Part shown: one piece after another, positions 4,810-11,175 of the stretch
Layout of the letters: every line of letters starts with the position of its first letter
Numbering within the stretch: position 1 is the stretch's first letter
Assembly: GCA_903789505.1 (NCBI GenBank)
Contig: CAIFEU010000020.1
Span: 11,410-22,584, forward strand
Length of the DNA: 11,175 nt
Source: an uncultured Coriobacteriales bacterium
GTDB lineage: Bacteria; Actinomycetota; Coriobacteriia; Coriobacteriales; UMGS124
Direction: 5' to 3'
Program-made: the position numbers and the translations under genes
The notes under the pieces: model-generated
The model's input: the letters and a program-made list of their open reading frames with translations, nothing else
What the model was told of the DNA's origin: nothing
Databases searched by the model: none

Positions 4810-7161
4810 ATGGAAATCGAACGGACCGAACGGGTCGAGAGCATCGAGGGGGCTGGCGACTCGGGCACCGCCCGCGTCCCGCTCACGCGCAGGGGCTTCC
4901 TGGGAGGCTTCGTGGCGGCAGCGGGCTTGGCAGGCGCCTGTGGCGCCCTCGCTGGAGGCGCGCTTGCGTCTGAGCCGGGCACGTCCTCCGCGCAGGGGGG
5001 CGGCTCCCCGGCGGGCTCGGGTGCCCAAGCGGGGGCTGGCTCCGACGAGGCGGCGAACGCCGTCACCACCGCGCCGGCCGACCTCAACGCGCAGGACTCC
5101 TCCTACGCCGACGACTCGGGCGACTACTCGGCGATCTTCTCGCCAATCACGATTGGGAACATGACGCTGCGCAACCGCATCGTCAAGCCCGCCGCGGGCT
5201 CGGACACCCAGCCGCTGATGGGCGCCACCGACATATCGCAGTCCACGCTCGACTACTACGCCGCCATCGCCAAGGGCGGCGCGGCGCTGCTCATATCCGA
5301 GACCTACACGGTGGTCGCCTTCGGGTTCGACCCCGGCGCCGACCTCGACGCAGACGACGCCTTCGACCCCGACGAGGGAATCGCGATCGCCCGCAAGCTC
5401 ACCGATGCCGTCCACCAGTACGGGGCCTACATCGGCTACCAGTTCCAGGCGCCCGGCGGCATGGGGGCGGACGGCGTCTCGGGCGTCGTCAACGGCTACA
5501 CGGTCGACCAGATCAAGCAGTACGAGGCGAACCTGGGCGAGTGCGCCCGCCGGCTCAAGGAGGCGGGCTTCGACTGTGTCGAGATTAAGGGCGCGACGAC
5601 CGACACGATTAACGGCTTCATGTCGCGGCGCGTCAACCAGCGTACCGACGAGTACGGCCCGCAGAGCTTGGAGAACCGCACGCGCTTCCTCGTCGAGTGC
5701 GTCCAGGCGGTCAAGGGGACCTGTGGCCAGGACTTCCCCGTCACTGTGCTGATGAACGCCCTGGAGGAGAACGACCAGGAGCTCGGCTCCGACGACGGGT
5801 TCACCACGCTGGAGGAGGGCGAGGCGATGGCGGTGATCCTGCAGGACGCCGGCGTCGACTTCCTGCAGCTGCGCGTCGGGACGTCCGGGCTCGAGGTCTC
5901 GTGCTGGGCGCCCGACATCAACCACTCCGTGTACCGCGCGGACGGCGCGACAGGGTACGGCACGCAGTTCGACTACGGCGCGCACTTCGCCGGCCTGCAG
6001 GACGGCGCCCACTCCGGCGCCGGGGCGTTCATCCCCCTGGTTGCCGCGTACAAGCAGGTTCTCGACATCCCCGTGGGCTGCGCCGGCTACGTCGACCCGC
6101 GCACCGCGCCCGACATGTGCAATGCCGCAATCGCCGATGGGAAGACGGACCTGCTGTTCGTGAACCGCCCGCTGGGTGTCGACCCCGAACTGCCCAACAA
6201 GTTCCAGCAGGGCCGTCGCGACGAGATCGCCCCTTGCTGCCGCTGCCTGACCTGCCACTCCGCGCTGGGAGGGGGCGTCAACGCCTGTCGCGTGAACGCG
6301 ACCTCCTACGGCGTCGCCTACTCCGACCAGATGCCCGAGGGCTACGAGCCCACCCCCGCGGCGACCCCGCGCAAGATCGCGGTCGTCGGCGGTGGGCCAG
6401 CCGGCATGGAGGCGGCGCGCATCGCCGCCATGCGCGGGCACGAGGTGACGCTCTACGAGCGGCAGAGCAGGCTGGGCGGGCTGGTCAACACCGCGCGCGC
6501 GTACAAGGGCGACCATGAGCGCCTCGCCGACCTGGTCGACTACCTGTCCCGACAGCTCGAGCTCACCGGCGTCGAGGTAGTCACTGGCACCGAGGTCGAC
6601 GCCGAGTTCCTCACCCGACAGGCGCCCGACGCAGTCATCGTCGCCGTGGGCGGCTCCCGCGAATCGCGCGTCCAGCCGGGTGGCGACGACGCCCCCACCG
6701 TCATGGGGATAGACGACTTCGGGACGGTCGAGATGGGGCAGCGCGTCGTCGTCCTGGGGGCAGGTGTCCAGGCGATTGACTTCGCCTCGTTCATCCTGGC
6801 CCAGGGCAAGCGTGTCCAGATCGTCAACGAAGCAGATGAGGCGTCGATCGACGTCGAGCAGTCGCCCGACTTCCGACAGGTGGTCAAGGCGCACCTGCGC
6901 GCCCATGGCGTGCGCATCTGGAACGGCACGACGGCGGACGCGGTCAGCGAGCAGGGCGTCCACGTGACGACGGGCACCGGCATGCAGACCTGCATTCCCT
7001 GCGACACGGTCGTGGAGTGCTACGACATGGTGCCCAACACCGCTCTTGCCGACGAGCTCACCGCGGCGGGCATGGAGGTGCACGCCGTGGGCGACTGCGC
7101 GGAGCCGTACAACATCCAGCGGGCGATCCTCGCGGGCAACCTGGCAGGGCGCGCGGTCTAG
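4810..7161 (+). CDS. Tat-exported Old-Yellow-Enzyme-type FMN/4Fe-4S/FAD oxidoreductase
   Basis: A 783-residue flavoprotein. Residues 25-53 are a twin-arginine signal (TRRGFLGG, R27-R28, then a hydrophobic stretch to ALA-S), followed by a Ser/Gly/Asp-rich linker to about 105. Residues 106-470 form the FMN TIM barrel (YSAIFSPITIGNMTLRNRIV; NQRTDEYG; RPLGVDPELPNKF). Cysteines C476/C477, C479, C482 and C493 form the 4Fe-4S site. The C-terminal half has two dinucleotide folds (VVGGGPAG, G527-G532; VLGAGVQA, G650-A655) and a closing GDC (761-763). This is the architecture of 2,4-dienoyl-CoA reductase, BaiCD/BaiH and trimethylamine dehydrogenase. Unusually, the substrate-site HGAH motif is KGAT (K260-T263) and the QLxHxGR-type segment reads QFQAPGG. 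It contains rare ATA codons (for example in DISQ and LLISE) that I did not notice in the ATPase gene. A purine-rich GAGGAGAGGAGAG run ends shortly before ATG 4810. Probably an extracytoplasmic reductase of an unknown acceptor, controlled by the divergent LuxR. Confidence 0.9.
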   Translation: MEIERTERVESIEGAGDSGTARVPLTRRGFLGGFVAAAGLAGACGALAGGALASEPGTSSAQGGGSPAGSGAQAGAGSDEAANAVTTAPADLNAQDSSYADDSGDYSAIFSPITIGNMTLRNRIVKPAAGSDTQPLMGATDISQSTLDYYAAIAKGGAALLISETYTVVAFGFDPGADLDADDAFDPDEGIAIARKLTDAVHQYGAYIGYQFQAPGGMGADGVSGVVNGYTVDQIKQYEANLGECARRLKEAGFDCVEIKGATTDTINGFMSRRVNQRTDEYGPQSLENRTRFLVECVQAVKGTCGQDFPVTVLMNALEENDQELGSDDGFTTLEEGEAMAVILQDAGVDFLQLRVGTSGLEVSCWAPDINHSVYRADGATGYGTQFDYGAHFAGLQDGAHSGAGAFIPLVAAYKQVLDIPVGCAGYVDPRTAPDMCNAAIADGKTDLLFVNRPLGVDPELPNKFQQGRRDEIAPCCRCLTCHSALGGGVNACRVNATSYGVAYSDQMPEGYEPTPAATPRKIAVVGGGPAGMEAARIAAMRGHEVTLYERQSRLGGLVNTARAYKGDHERLADLVDYLSRQLELTGVEVVTGTEVDAEFLTRQAPDAVIVAVGGSRESRVQPGGDDAPTVMGIDDFGTVEMGQRVVVLGAGVQAIDFASFILAQGKRVQIVNEADEASIDVEQSPDFRQVVKAHLRAHGVRIWNGTTADAVSEQGVHVTTGTGMQTCIPCDTVVECYDMVPNTALADELTAAGMEVHAVGDCAEPYNIQRAILAGNLAGRAV

Positions 7162-7226
7162 CGGCGACCCCGAGGCGCCCCCGGCGCCGACGGGCGCCAG
7201 CGTCCCCTCGACGGGAGGGGGCGCCA

Positions 7227-7250
7227 ACCCGGCCGGCATGCGGGCCGGGT
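7227..7250. terminator. GC-rich hairpin between converging genes
   Basis: ACCCGGCC (7227-7234) pairs perfectly with GGCCGGGT (7243-7250) around an 8-base loop. It lies in the 148-base gap between the flavoprotein stop (7161) and the MFS stop (7310). There is no T-run on either side, so it may be a bidirectional stabilising or terminating stem. The rest of the gap is GC-rich with a further short GGCGCC dyad and no gene. Confidence 0.4.
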
Positions 7251-7309
7251 GCGCGGGCCGGGGCAGGCGGCAAGACGCCCCCGCCCCGGCCCCTTCGCCG
7301 CGCCGGGCC

Positions 7310-8785
7310 CTAGCGGGCGGGGCGCTCGCGGCGCAGCATGCGGGAGTAGAACAGCGCGAGCACGGCCCCGACCAGCGCGATGACGGCTGCGAGCGCGGTG
7401 GCGTGCGAGAAGCCCAGGCCCGCCGCCGCTGCGGAGCCCAGGTCGGCGGCGCGGGAGGTCTGCGTCGCCGACATGATGCCGATGTACAGCGACGGCGCGA
7501 TGCAGGCGGCCGTCTGCACGAACACGTTGACCAGCGAGACGCCCGAGGGGTGCTGCTGGGCGGTCAGCGTCTTGAGCCCGGCCGTCTGGGAGGGCGACAT
7601 CACGCACCCCACGCTGCCGAACACGAGCACCGACCCGACGAACACGCCCGCCCTGCCCAGCGAGGGCCCGAAGAGCGTCTCGATCAGGAAGCCCAGCGCC
7701 GCGACGAGGAAGCCCACGGGCAGCAGCGGCCACTCGCCCTTGCTGTCTTCGATGCGGCCCGCGAAGGGCGCGATTATGGCGTTGACCAGGACCGGGACGA
7801 GCAAGTAGAGGCCGGCGACCAGCGCGGTGGTGCCCACGGCGTCCTGGAAGTACAGCGGCAGCAGCACGCTCATCGAGAACGTGCACATCATCGCGACCAT
7901 CGACAGCAGGCACGCCGGGAAGAACCGGACGCTGCGCATCGGGGCGAGGTCGATCAGCGGCTCGCGGCCGGAGTGCGCCAGCGCGTTCTGGCGCACGACG
8001 AAGCCCACGAGCGCCGCGGCGCACACGACGAAGCTGCACAGCGTCAGGACGATGTTGGTCGAGATCTCGGACATGCCCATGACCAGGGAGAACAGCATGA
8101 CCGCAGCGAGCACGACGGAGAGCGCGTCGGCGGCGATCTGCTGCGTGTCGTTCACGCTGTGCACGAACGCTAGCCCGCCCGCGAGCGTGAGCACCGCCAG
8201 GATGAGCGTGGGTAGGAACACGAAGTGCCACCCCAGCCAGGTCACCATGCAGCCCGAGATGACGGGGGCGATGGCGGGCCCCACGGTGATCATCGCCGAG
8301 CCCAGGGCGAGGTTGGAGCCCAGGCGCTCGCGCGGCGAGACCAGCAGGACCGTGTTCATCATCAGCGGAATCAGCATGCCGGTGCCTACGGCCTGGACCA
8401 GGCGCGCTGCCAGCAGGAGCGGGAAGTTGGGCGCGAACAGGCCGGTGAGCGTCCCTACGATCAGCAGCGCCAGCGCGCCGAGCAGCAACTGGCGGATCCT
8501 GAAGCGCCGGAACAGCAGCCCCATCACGGCGACCATCAGCGTGGAGACGACCATGTAACCGCTGACCAGCCACTGCGCGGTGACCGCGCTGACGTCGAGG
8601 TCGGCCATGAGGTCGACCAGGGCCATGTTGATGATGTTCTCGTTGTACGCCGCGACCAGCGCGCCGAGGAACATGACCGGCAGCATCAGCTTGGGGGCGT
8701 TTTCGGGGCTGACCGGGGCGGGCGTGACGCGCGCGGCCGTCGCCGCGGCGCCCGGGTCGCGCCTGTCTGGGGCATCTGATGTCAT
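7310..8785 (-). CDS. MFS transporter, DHA2 (14-TM) drug/proton antiporter family
   Basis: A 491-residue inner-membrane protein with about 14 hydrophobic segments, the length and topology of the EmrB/QacA group, which exchanges drugs or other organic compounds for protons. Family marks are the first-helix segment AAYNENIINMALVDLM (43-58), where the usual acidic D of the LDxTIVNVALP motif is E49; the QWLVSGYMVV...LLFRRFRIRQ region (71-99, motif A position); and the antiporter motif C, GSAMITVGPAIAPVISG (162-178). A 30-residue polar Ala/Pro tail precedes the first helix. The start at ATG 8785 has AGGGAG upstream with a 9-base gap. No membrane-fusion or outer-membrane partner and no regulator gene lies beside it, so the substrate is unknown. 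It converges on the flavoprotein gene and is not in its operon. Confidence 0.93.
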   Translation of the reverse strand: MTSDAPDRRDPGAAATAARVTPAPVSPENAPKLMLPVMFLGALVAAYNENIINMALVDLMADLDVSAVTAQWLVSGYMVVSTLMVAVMGLLFRRFRIRQLLLGALALLIVGTLTGLFAPNFPLLLAARLVQAVGTGMLIPLMMNTVLLVSPRERLGSNLALGSAMITVGPAIAPVISGCMVTWLGWHFVFLPTLILAVLTLAGGLAFVHSVNDTQQIAADALSVVLAAVMLFSLVMGMSEISTNIVLTLCSFVVCAAALVGFVVRQNALAHSGREPLIDLAPMRSVRFFPACLLSMVAMMCTFSMSVLLPLYFQDAVGTTALVAGLYLLVPVLVNAIIAPFAGRIEDSKGEWPLLPVGFLVAALGFLIETLFGPSLGRAGVFVGSVLVFGSVGCVMSPSQTAGLKTLTAQQHPSGVSLVNVFVQTAACIAPSLYIGIMSATQTSRAADLGSAAAAGLGFSHATALAAVIALVGAVLALFYSRMLRRERPAR

Positions 8786-8869
8786 GAGGCAAAACTCCCT
8801 TTCTGTCGCGTTGCGGGCGGTGGCTCACTGAGGGCCCCGTCGTCAACCGACGCAAGGGAGAGTGCGCGC

Positions 8870-8894
8870 GCCCGGATGTCCTTGCCATCCGGGC
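8870..8894 (-). promoter_or_regulatory. 9-bp perfect stem-loop in the MFS gene leader
   Basis: GCCCGGATG (8870-8878) and CATCCGGGC (8886-8894) pair perfectly around a 7-base loop. It lies about 85 bases upstream of the MFS start, within the inferred leader. It could be a regulatory RNA stem or a protein-binding dyad. Confidence 0.35.
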
Positions 8895-8971
8895 CCGATG
8901 GCGCGTTCGAACGGGGCCCCACCGCAACTGGTTTTACGTCGACGGGGACAACTCGTTGCGAAGCTCCGGCC

Positions 8972-8977
8972 ATTGTA
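8972..8977 (-). promoter_or_regulatory. -10-like box for the MFS gene
   Basis: The minus strand reads TACAAT here, five of six matches to TATAAT, in otherwise very GC-rich DNA. No recognisable -35 element lies 16-18 bases further upstream, so confidence is low. Confidence 0.25.
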
Positions 8978-9077
8978 TCGCGCGCGCGGGCGCCGTCCTG
9001 CGCCTGATGGGGGCAAGGGGAACAAGAAACCCATCATTGCCCGCCCCGGCAGCGGGGCGTCGCCCGCGCCGCTGGCT

Positions 9078-9083
9078 TAGAAT
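9078..9083 (+). promoter_or_regulatory. -10-like box for the small membrane protein gene
   Basis: TAGAAT matches the -10 consensus at five of six positions, 62 bases before ATG 9146. No good -35 is seen. A 10-base palindrome, ATGCCGGCAT (9090-9099), lies at the expected transcription start. Confidence 0.3.
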
Positions 9084-9145
9084 GTTCGCATGCCGGCATC
9101 GCGCGCCCGTCGGCGCGCAGGGGCGCTCGGGAAGGGGAGGGGACG

Positions 9146-9598
9146 ATGAACGCGCTGGTCAGGCTCGTGCGGTCGCTGCCGCTCGTCATCGCCCTGGCGC
9201 TGCTCGGGGTCGTGGTCTACCTGCTGGTCTCCTGGCTGCGCTCCCCCGACCGCGCCAAGCAGGTCCTCATCAGGCTCTTCCACGTGCTCAACGCCGCGCT
9301 CACTGCGCTGTTCCTGCTGGGGGTCGCCTACGCGCTGGGCGAGGGGAACCTGTTCGTCGCCGACCTGAACGCCGGCTTCGCCGCGGTCACCGCCGTCGGC
9401 CTCGCGATCACGCTGCTGTGCCGCTGGAGGTACCTGGCGCACCGCCCCGAGCTGCGCAGGGAGCGCGCGGAGCGCGCCGAGCGCCGCCGCAACGCCCGCC
9501 GGGACCGCCGCTCGGGCGACGACGGCGGGCGGTCGGAGGGCTCGGGCGCGGCGCAGCTCCTCGGGCAGCTCGGGGCCTGGTGGGCCGACTTCCTCTGA
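9146..9598 (+). CDS. Hypothetical small membrane protein (3 TM segments)
   Basis: A 150-residue protein that I do not recognise. It has three predicted membrane segments at about 11-30, 43-64 and 76-92. A strongly basic, Arg/Glu-rich cytoplasmic stretch follows (93-122), then a Gly/Ser/Asp linker and a short C-terminal amphipathic end, LLGQLGAWWADFL. The start at ATG 9146 is well supported by a purine-rich GGGAAGGGGAGGGG just upstream. The positive charges after the third segment place the C-terminus in the cytoplasm. No catalytic or metal motif is visible. It is a single gene, divergent from the MFS gene and convergent with the polyferredoxin gene, so context gives no function. The clear hydrophobic pattern and ribosome site argue that it is real. 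Confidence 0.75.
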   Translation: MNALVRLVRSLPLVIALALLGVVVYLLVSWLRSPDRAKQVLIRLFHVLNAALTALFLLGVAYALGEGNLFVADLNAGFAAVTAVGLAITLLCRWRYLAHRPELRRERAERAERRRNARRDRRSGDDGGRSEGSGAAQLLGQLGAWWADFL

Positions 9599-9671
9599 GG
9601 CACCGGCGCCAGTGGCCCACCGCTCGCCCGGCTGCCCCGGGGCCCGACGCCTCCCGCAGGCCGACCGCCAG

Positions 9672-10820
9672 CTAGTCGTCCGCCTCGGTGGCGTCGGGGT
9701 CGTCGAGCAGGTCGCTCACCTTGGTGCTGACCGAGCGCACCACCCCGGAGTCCTCCCCGAGGATGTCCTTGCACAGCCCGCAGTCGGTGCACAGCTCGGG
9801 ACACACCACGCCGTCGGAGCCGATCGCGCCCAGCGGGCACTCGCGCACGCACTGCGCGAGCTTCTCGGGGTCGGCTGCGTCGGCGTCGACCTCGACGCAG
9901 TCGATCTGCGCGCGCTCGGCGATCGAGGGCACGCGCATCGCGGCGTCCAGGATCGCCCAGCGGCGCTGCGTCATCGTCCCCAGGATCTGGTCGCCCGCAA
10001 TCAGCCCGGGCGTGCCCTCGCCCTCGGCGCGGGTGATCTCCTTGCGCAGGCGGATGCGCATCTTGCGCGCGTCGAGCTGGCCGAGCTCCTCGGAGGGCAG
10101 GTCGTCGTCGGCGTTGGGGTTCTTGGTCGTGACGTCGGAGAGGATCTTGCTGAAGCTGTCCTTCTCGGCGTCGGCCATGCGCTTGCGGCGCTCGGGCAGG
10201 AAGGTGCCCGTGCTGGTCGTGAAGTCGAGCTCGCGCATGGTCTCGACGAGGGGCATCTCGCTCTGGGTGACCTGCTGGGCGTGCAGCACCTCGTCGACGA
10301 TTATCATCTCGGCGACCTTCGCCTTGCAGCGCCCGCAGATGTCGCCCGGCAGGTACACGGCGAGGTTGGGGAAGTCCAACATCAGGTTCGCCCACATCTC
10401 CCAGGTGAGCGAGCCCAGACACGCCACCTCGACGACCGAGAGGTCGTTCTTGGCCAGACCCGTCTCCACGCACGTGAGGTAGACGTGCTTGCCCTCGTCG
10501 GCCTCGGCGCTGGCGTTGCGCAGGCGTCGGCGCAGCGTGCGCAGGGCGGGCTCCATGACGACGAGGGAGTTGGTGGGGCACACCGCGGCGCACAGGCCGC
10601 AGTCGATGCAGAACCCCTTGGAGATCGTGACCTTGGTGCCGCCGTCCTTGCCCTTGCTCGCGGGCAGGCGCAGCGCCTTTCCCGGGCAGATGTCGACGCA
10701 CGCCCGGCAGGTGGAGGCAGGGCTTGCCTCGCGCAGGCACAGGCTCTCGTCCTGTCCGATTGCCCTGACCAGGGTGGTCGCGTGCTCTCCCGCGACGCGT
10801 AGCTTCGTCTGCTCAGCCAT
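9672..10820 (-). CDS. Multi-cluster 4Fe-4S ferredoxin-like protein
   Basis: A 382-residue soluble protein with no signal peptide or membrane segment, probably a cytoplasmic electron carrier or subunit. The N-terminus has a two-cluster ferredoxin domain: C28, C38, C41 and C45-P, then the classical C71-x2-C74-x2-C77-x3-C81-P. A central region has four more cysteines (C117, C134, C162, C165) in TCVETG, ACLGSLTWE and DICGRCKAK contexts, which could hold another cluster. A charged, Lys/Arg/Asp-rich stretch of about 140 residues follows. The C-terminus has a second Cys-rich unit (C308, C324, C328-P, C340, C344, C347, C350). The chosen start, ATG 10820 (MAEQTKLRVAGEH), has GGGAG upstream with a 9-base gap. 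The frame stays open to a TTG at 10949, but that extension is low-complexity and overlaps the candidate promoter. No oxidoreductase partner is adjacent, so its role (electron supply, cofactor assembly or hydrogenase-type complex) is open. Confidence 0.85.
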   Translation of the reverse strand: MAEQTKLRVAGEHATTLVRAIGQDESLCLREASPASTCRACVDICPGKALRLPASKGKDGGTKVTISKGFCIDCGLCAAVCPTNSLVVMEPALRTLRRRLRNASAEADEGKHVYLTCVETGLAKNDLSVVEVACLGSLTWEMWANLMLDFPNLAVYLPGDICGRCKAKVAEMIIVDEVLHAQQVTQSEMPLVETMRELDFTTSTGTFLPERRKRMADAEKDSFSKILSDVTTKNPNADDDLPSEELGQLDARKMRIRLRKEITRAEGEGTPGLIAGDQILGTMTQRRWAILDAAMRVPSIAERAQIDCVEVDADAADPEKLAQCVRECPLGAIGSDGVVCPELCTDCGLCKDILGEDSGVVRSVSTKVSDLLDDPDATEADD

Positions 10821-10938
10821 GCTGTGGAGCTCCCGTCCTCGTTGTTGCGACGGCGCCCCGCCGTCGGGGCGCCGGATGCGTTTGATTCCCGCGCCGCCCC
10901 GCCCGCCTGCGGCGGGACCTCGGACGGCCCGTATGCCC

Positions 10939-10969
10939 ATTATGCACAATTGCGCGCCGTGATATTCAA
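10939..10969 (-). promoter_or_regulatory. Candidate promoter of the polyferredoxin gene
   Basis: On the minus strand, TTGAAT (10964-10969) and CATAAT (10939-10944) are separated by 19 bases. The -10 matches at five of six positions and the -35 at four. The spacing is slightly long. Between them lies an imperfect dyad around CAATTG (10944-10955), a possible operator. Transcription would begin near 10932, giving a leader of about 110 bases before ATG 10820. Confidence 0.45.
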
Positions 10970-11175
10970 GCGCCTCTCAGCCGGCGGGCGACCGATGCGT
11001 CGCCGTGCGCCCGGCATGGTGCGTGACGTGCGGTGACATTATGATACAGGGTGCATCGCGGGGTCCGGGGCTGCACGCATTCATCAACAAGCGGCTCCGC
11101 CTGTGTCGACGAATCGCGCGCCGGGCGCTCCGCTCGCCCGCCGCCCGGGCCCGCCCGGCGCCCTGTGGCGTACTA
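10970..11175. other. No supported gene at the right end of the window
   Basis: Open frames here are short and Arg/Pro/Ala-rich and have no ribosome site. A TATGAT box on the plus strand (11040-11045) and its minus-strand counterpart could be part of a promoter for a gene beyond the window. The last 60 bases are extremely GC-rich, with a CGGGCG/CGCCCG dyad. Confidence 0.4.

Larger units (their letters stand above)
8786..9145. other. Non-coding divergent region between MFS gene and small membrane protein gene
   Basis: This 360-base region shows no convincing coding sequence. Open frames through it are Arg/Pro/Gly-rich and lack ribosome sites. It contains several dyads: CGTCG/CGACG (8838-8852), a 9-bp stem (8870-8894), the palindromes CGTTCGAACG (8904-8913) and ATGCCGGCAT (9090-9099), and -10-like boxes facing both ways (8972-8977 minus, 9078-9083 plus). 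It probably holds both promoters and an MFS leader of about 180 bases. Confidence 0.5.

Noticed and set aside
4927..4944. Possible lipoprotein box (LAGAC) in the Tat signal
   Set aside because: The residue three before the Cys is Ala rather than Leu, Val or Ile, and a good signal peptidase I site (ALA-S) follows, so cleavage without lipid attachment is more likely.
6241..6255. CLTCH as a haem c binding site
   Set aside because: It lies exactly where the family's 4Fe-4S cysteines fall, with matching partner cysteines, so a cluster is more likely. It is kept only as a note within a finding.
4657..7239. 860-codon open frame antisense to the flavoprotein gene
   Set aside because: It mirrors a well-supported gene and has no recognisable motif, membrane segment or plausible start signal. 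Its length results from high GC and few antisense stops.
8901..8920. GTTCGAAC resembling a tRNA T-loop
   Set aside because: The flanking bases do not form a 5-bp T-stem on either strand, and no acceptor, D-arm or anticodon arm can be fitted. It is better explained as a 10-base palindrome.
7158..8927. 589-codon open frame in another phase over the MFS gene
   Set aside because: It overlaps the MFS gene on the same strand, is Arg/Pro/Gly-rich and lacks the hydrophobic pattern; the MFS frame has 14 membrane segments and a ribosome site.
9328..10802. Long overlapping frames across the polyferredoxin gene on both strands
   Set aside because: The cysteine-spaced ferredoxin frame is clearly the coding one; the others are Arg/His/Gly-rich shadows.
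11040..11175. Possible start of a gene on the plus strand after a TATGAT box
   Set aside because: Frames after it are Arg/Pro-rich, lack a ribosome site and run off the window; there is not enough sequence to support a gene.

Overview
The window is very GC-rich, with third codon positions mostly G or C, and has no tRNA, rRNA, CRISPR array or insertion sequence that I can see. A multi-membrane-segment LuxR regulator stands divergent to a Tat-exported flavin/iron-sulfur reductase. Together with a DHA2-type exporter and a cytoplasmic polyferredoxin, this suggests a high-GC anaerobic actinobacterium, most likely of the Coriobacteriia (Eggerthellaceae: Eggerthella, Gordonibacter, Adlercreutzia or Slackia relatives). 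That placement rests on gene style, not on a marker gene.

Layout. (1) Positions 1-2991, + strand: the tail of an upstream gene, then a zinc/cadmium homeostasis operon made of an ArsR/SmtB repressor (84-518), a free-standing HMA metal-binding protein (629-847) and a P1B-2 type Zn/Cd/Pb efflux ATPase (940-2991). The HMA domain that is usually fused to the ATPase N-terminus is here a separate gene. Intercistronic gaps contain GC-rich hairpins. (2) Positions 3079-7161: a membrane LuxR regulator (3079-4644, - strand) divergent from a Tat-exported Old-Yellow-Enzyme-type flavoprotein (4810-7161, + strand). Two palindromes and a weak promoter lie between them. The pair looks like a substrate-sensing regulator and an extracellular reductase for an unknown electron acceptor. 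(3) Positions 7310-8785, - strand: a 14-segment DHA2 major facilitator exporter with a roughly 360-base leader region. (4) Positions 9146-9598, + strand: a small unrecognised three-segment membrane protein. (5) Positions 9672-10820, - strand: a 382-residue multi-cluster ferredoxin-like protein with its own candidate promoter. Positions 10970-11175 show no supported gene.

How they may work together. The metal operon is self-contained: sensor, carrier and pump. The LuxR/reductase pair is a second self-contained unit and is the most interesting part. The reductase keeps the family scaffold (FMN barrel, 4Fe-4S site, two dinucleotide folds) but is exported, has lost the usual active-site histidine motif and has trimethylamine-dehydrogenase-like cluster spacing. 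The exporter, small membrane protein and polyferredoxin have no visible functional link to it beyond proximity.
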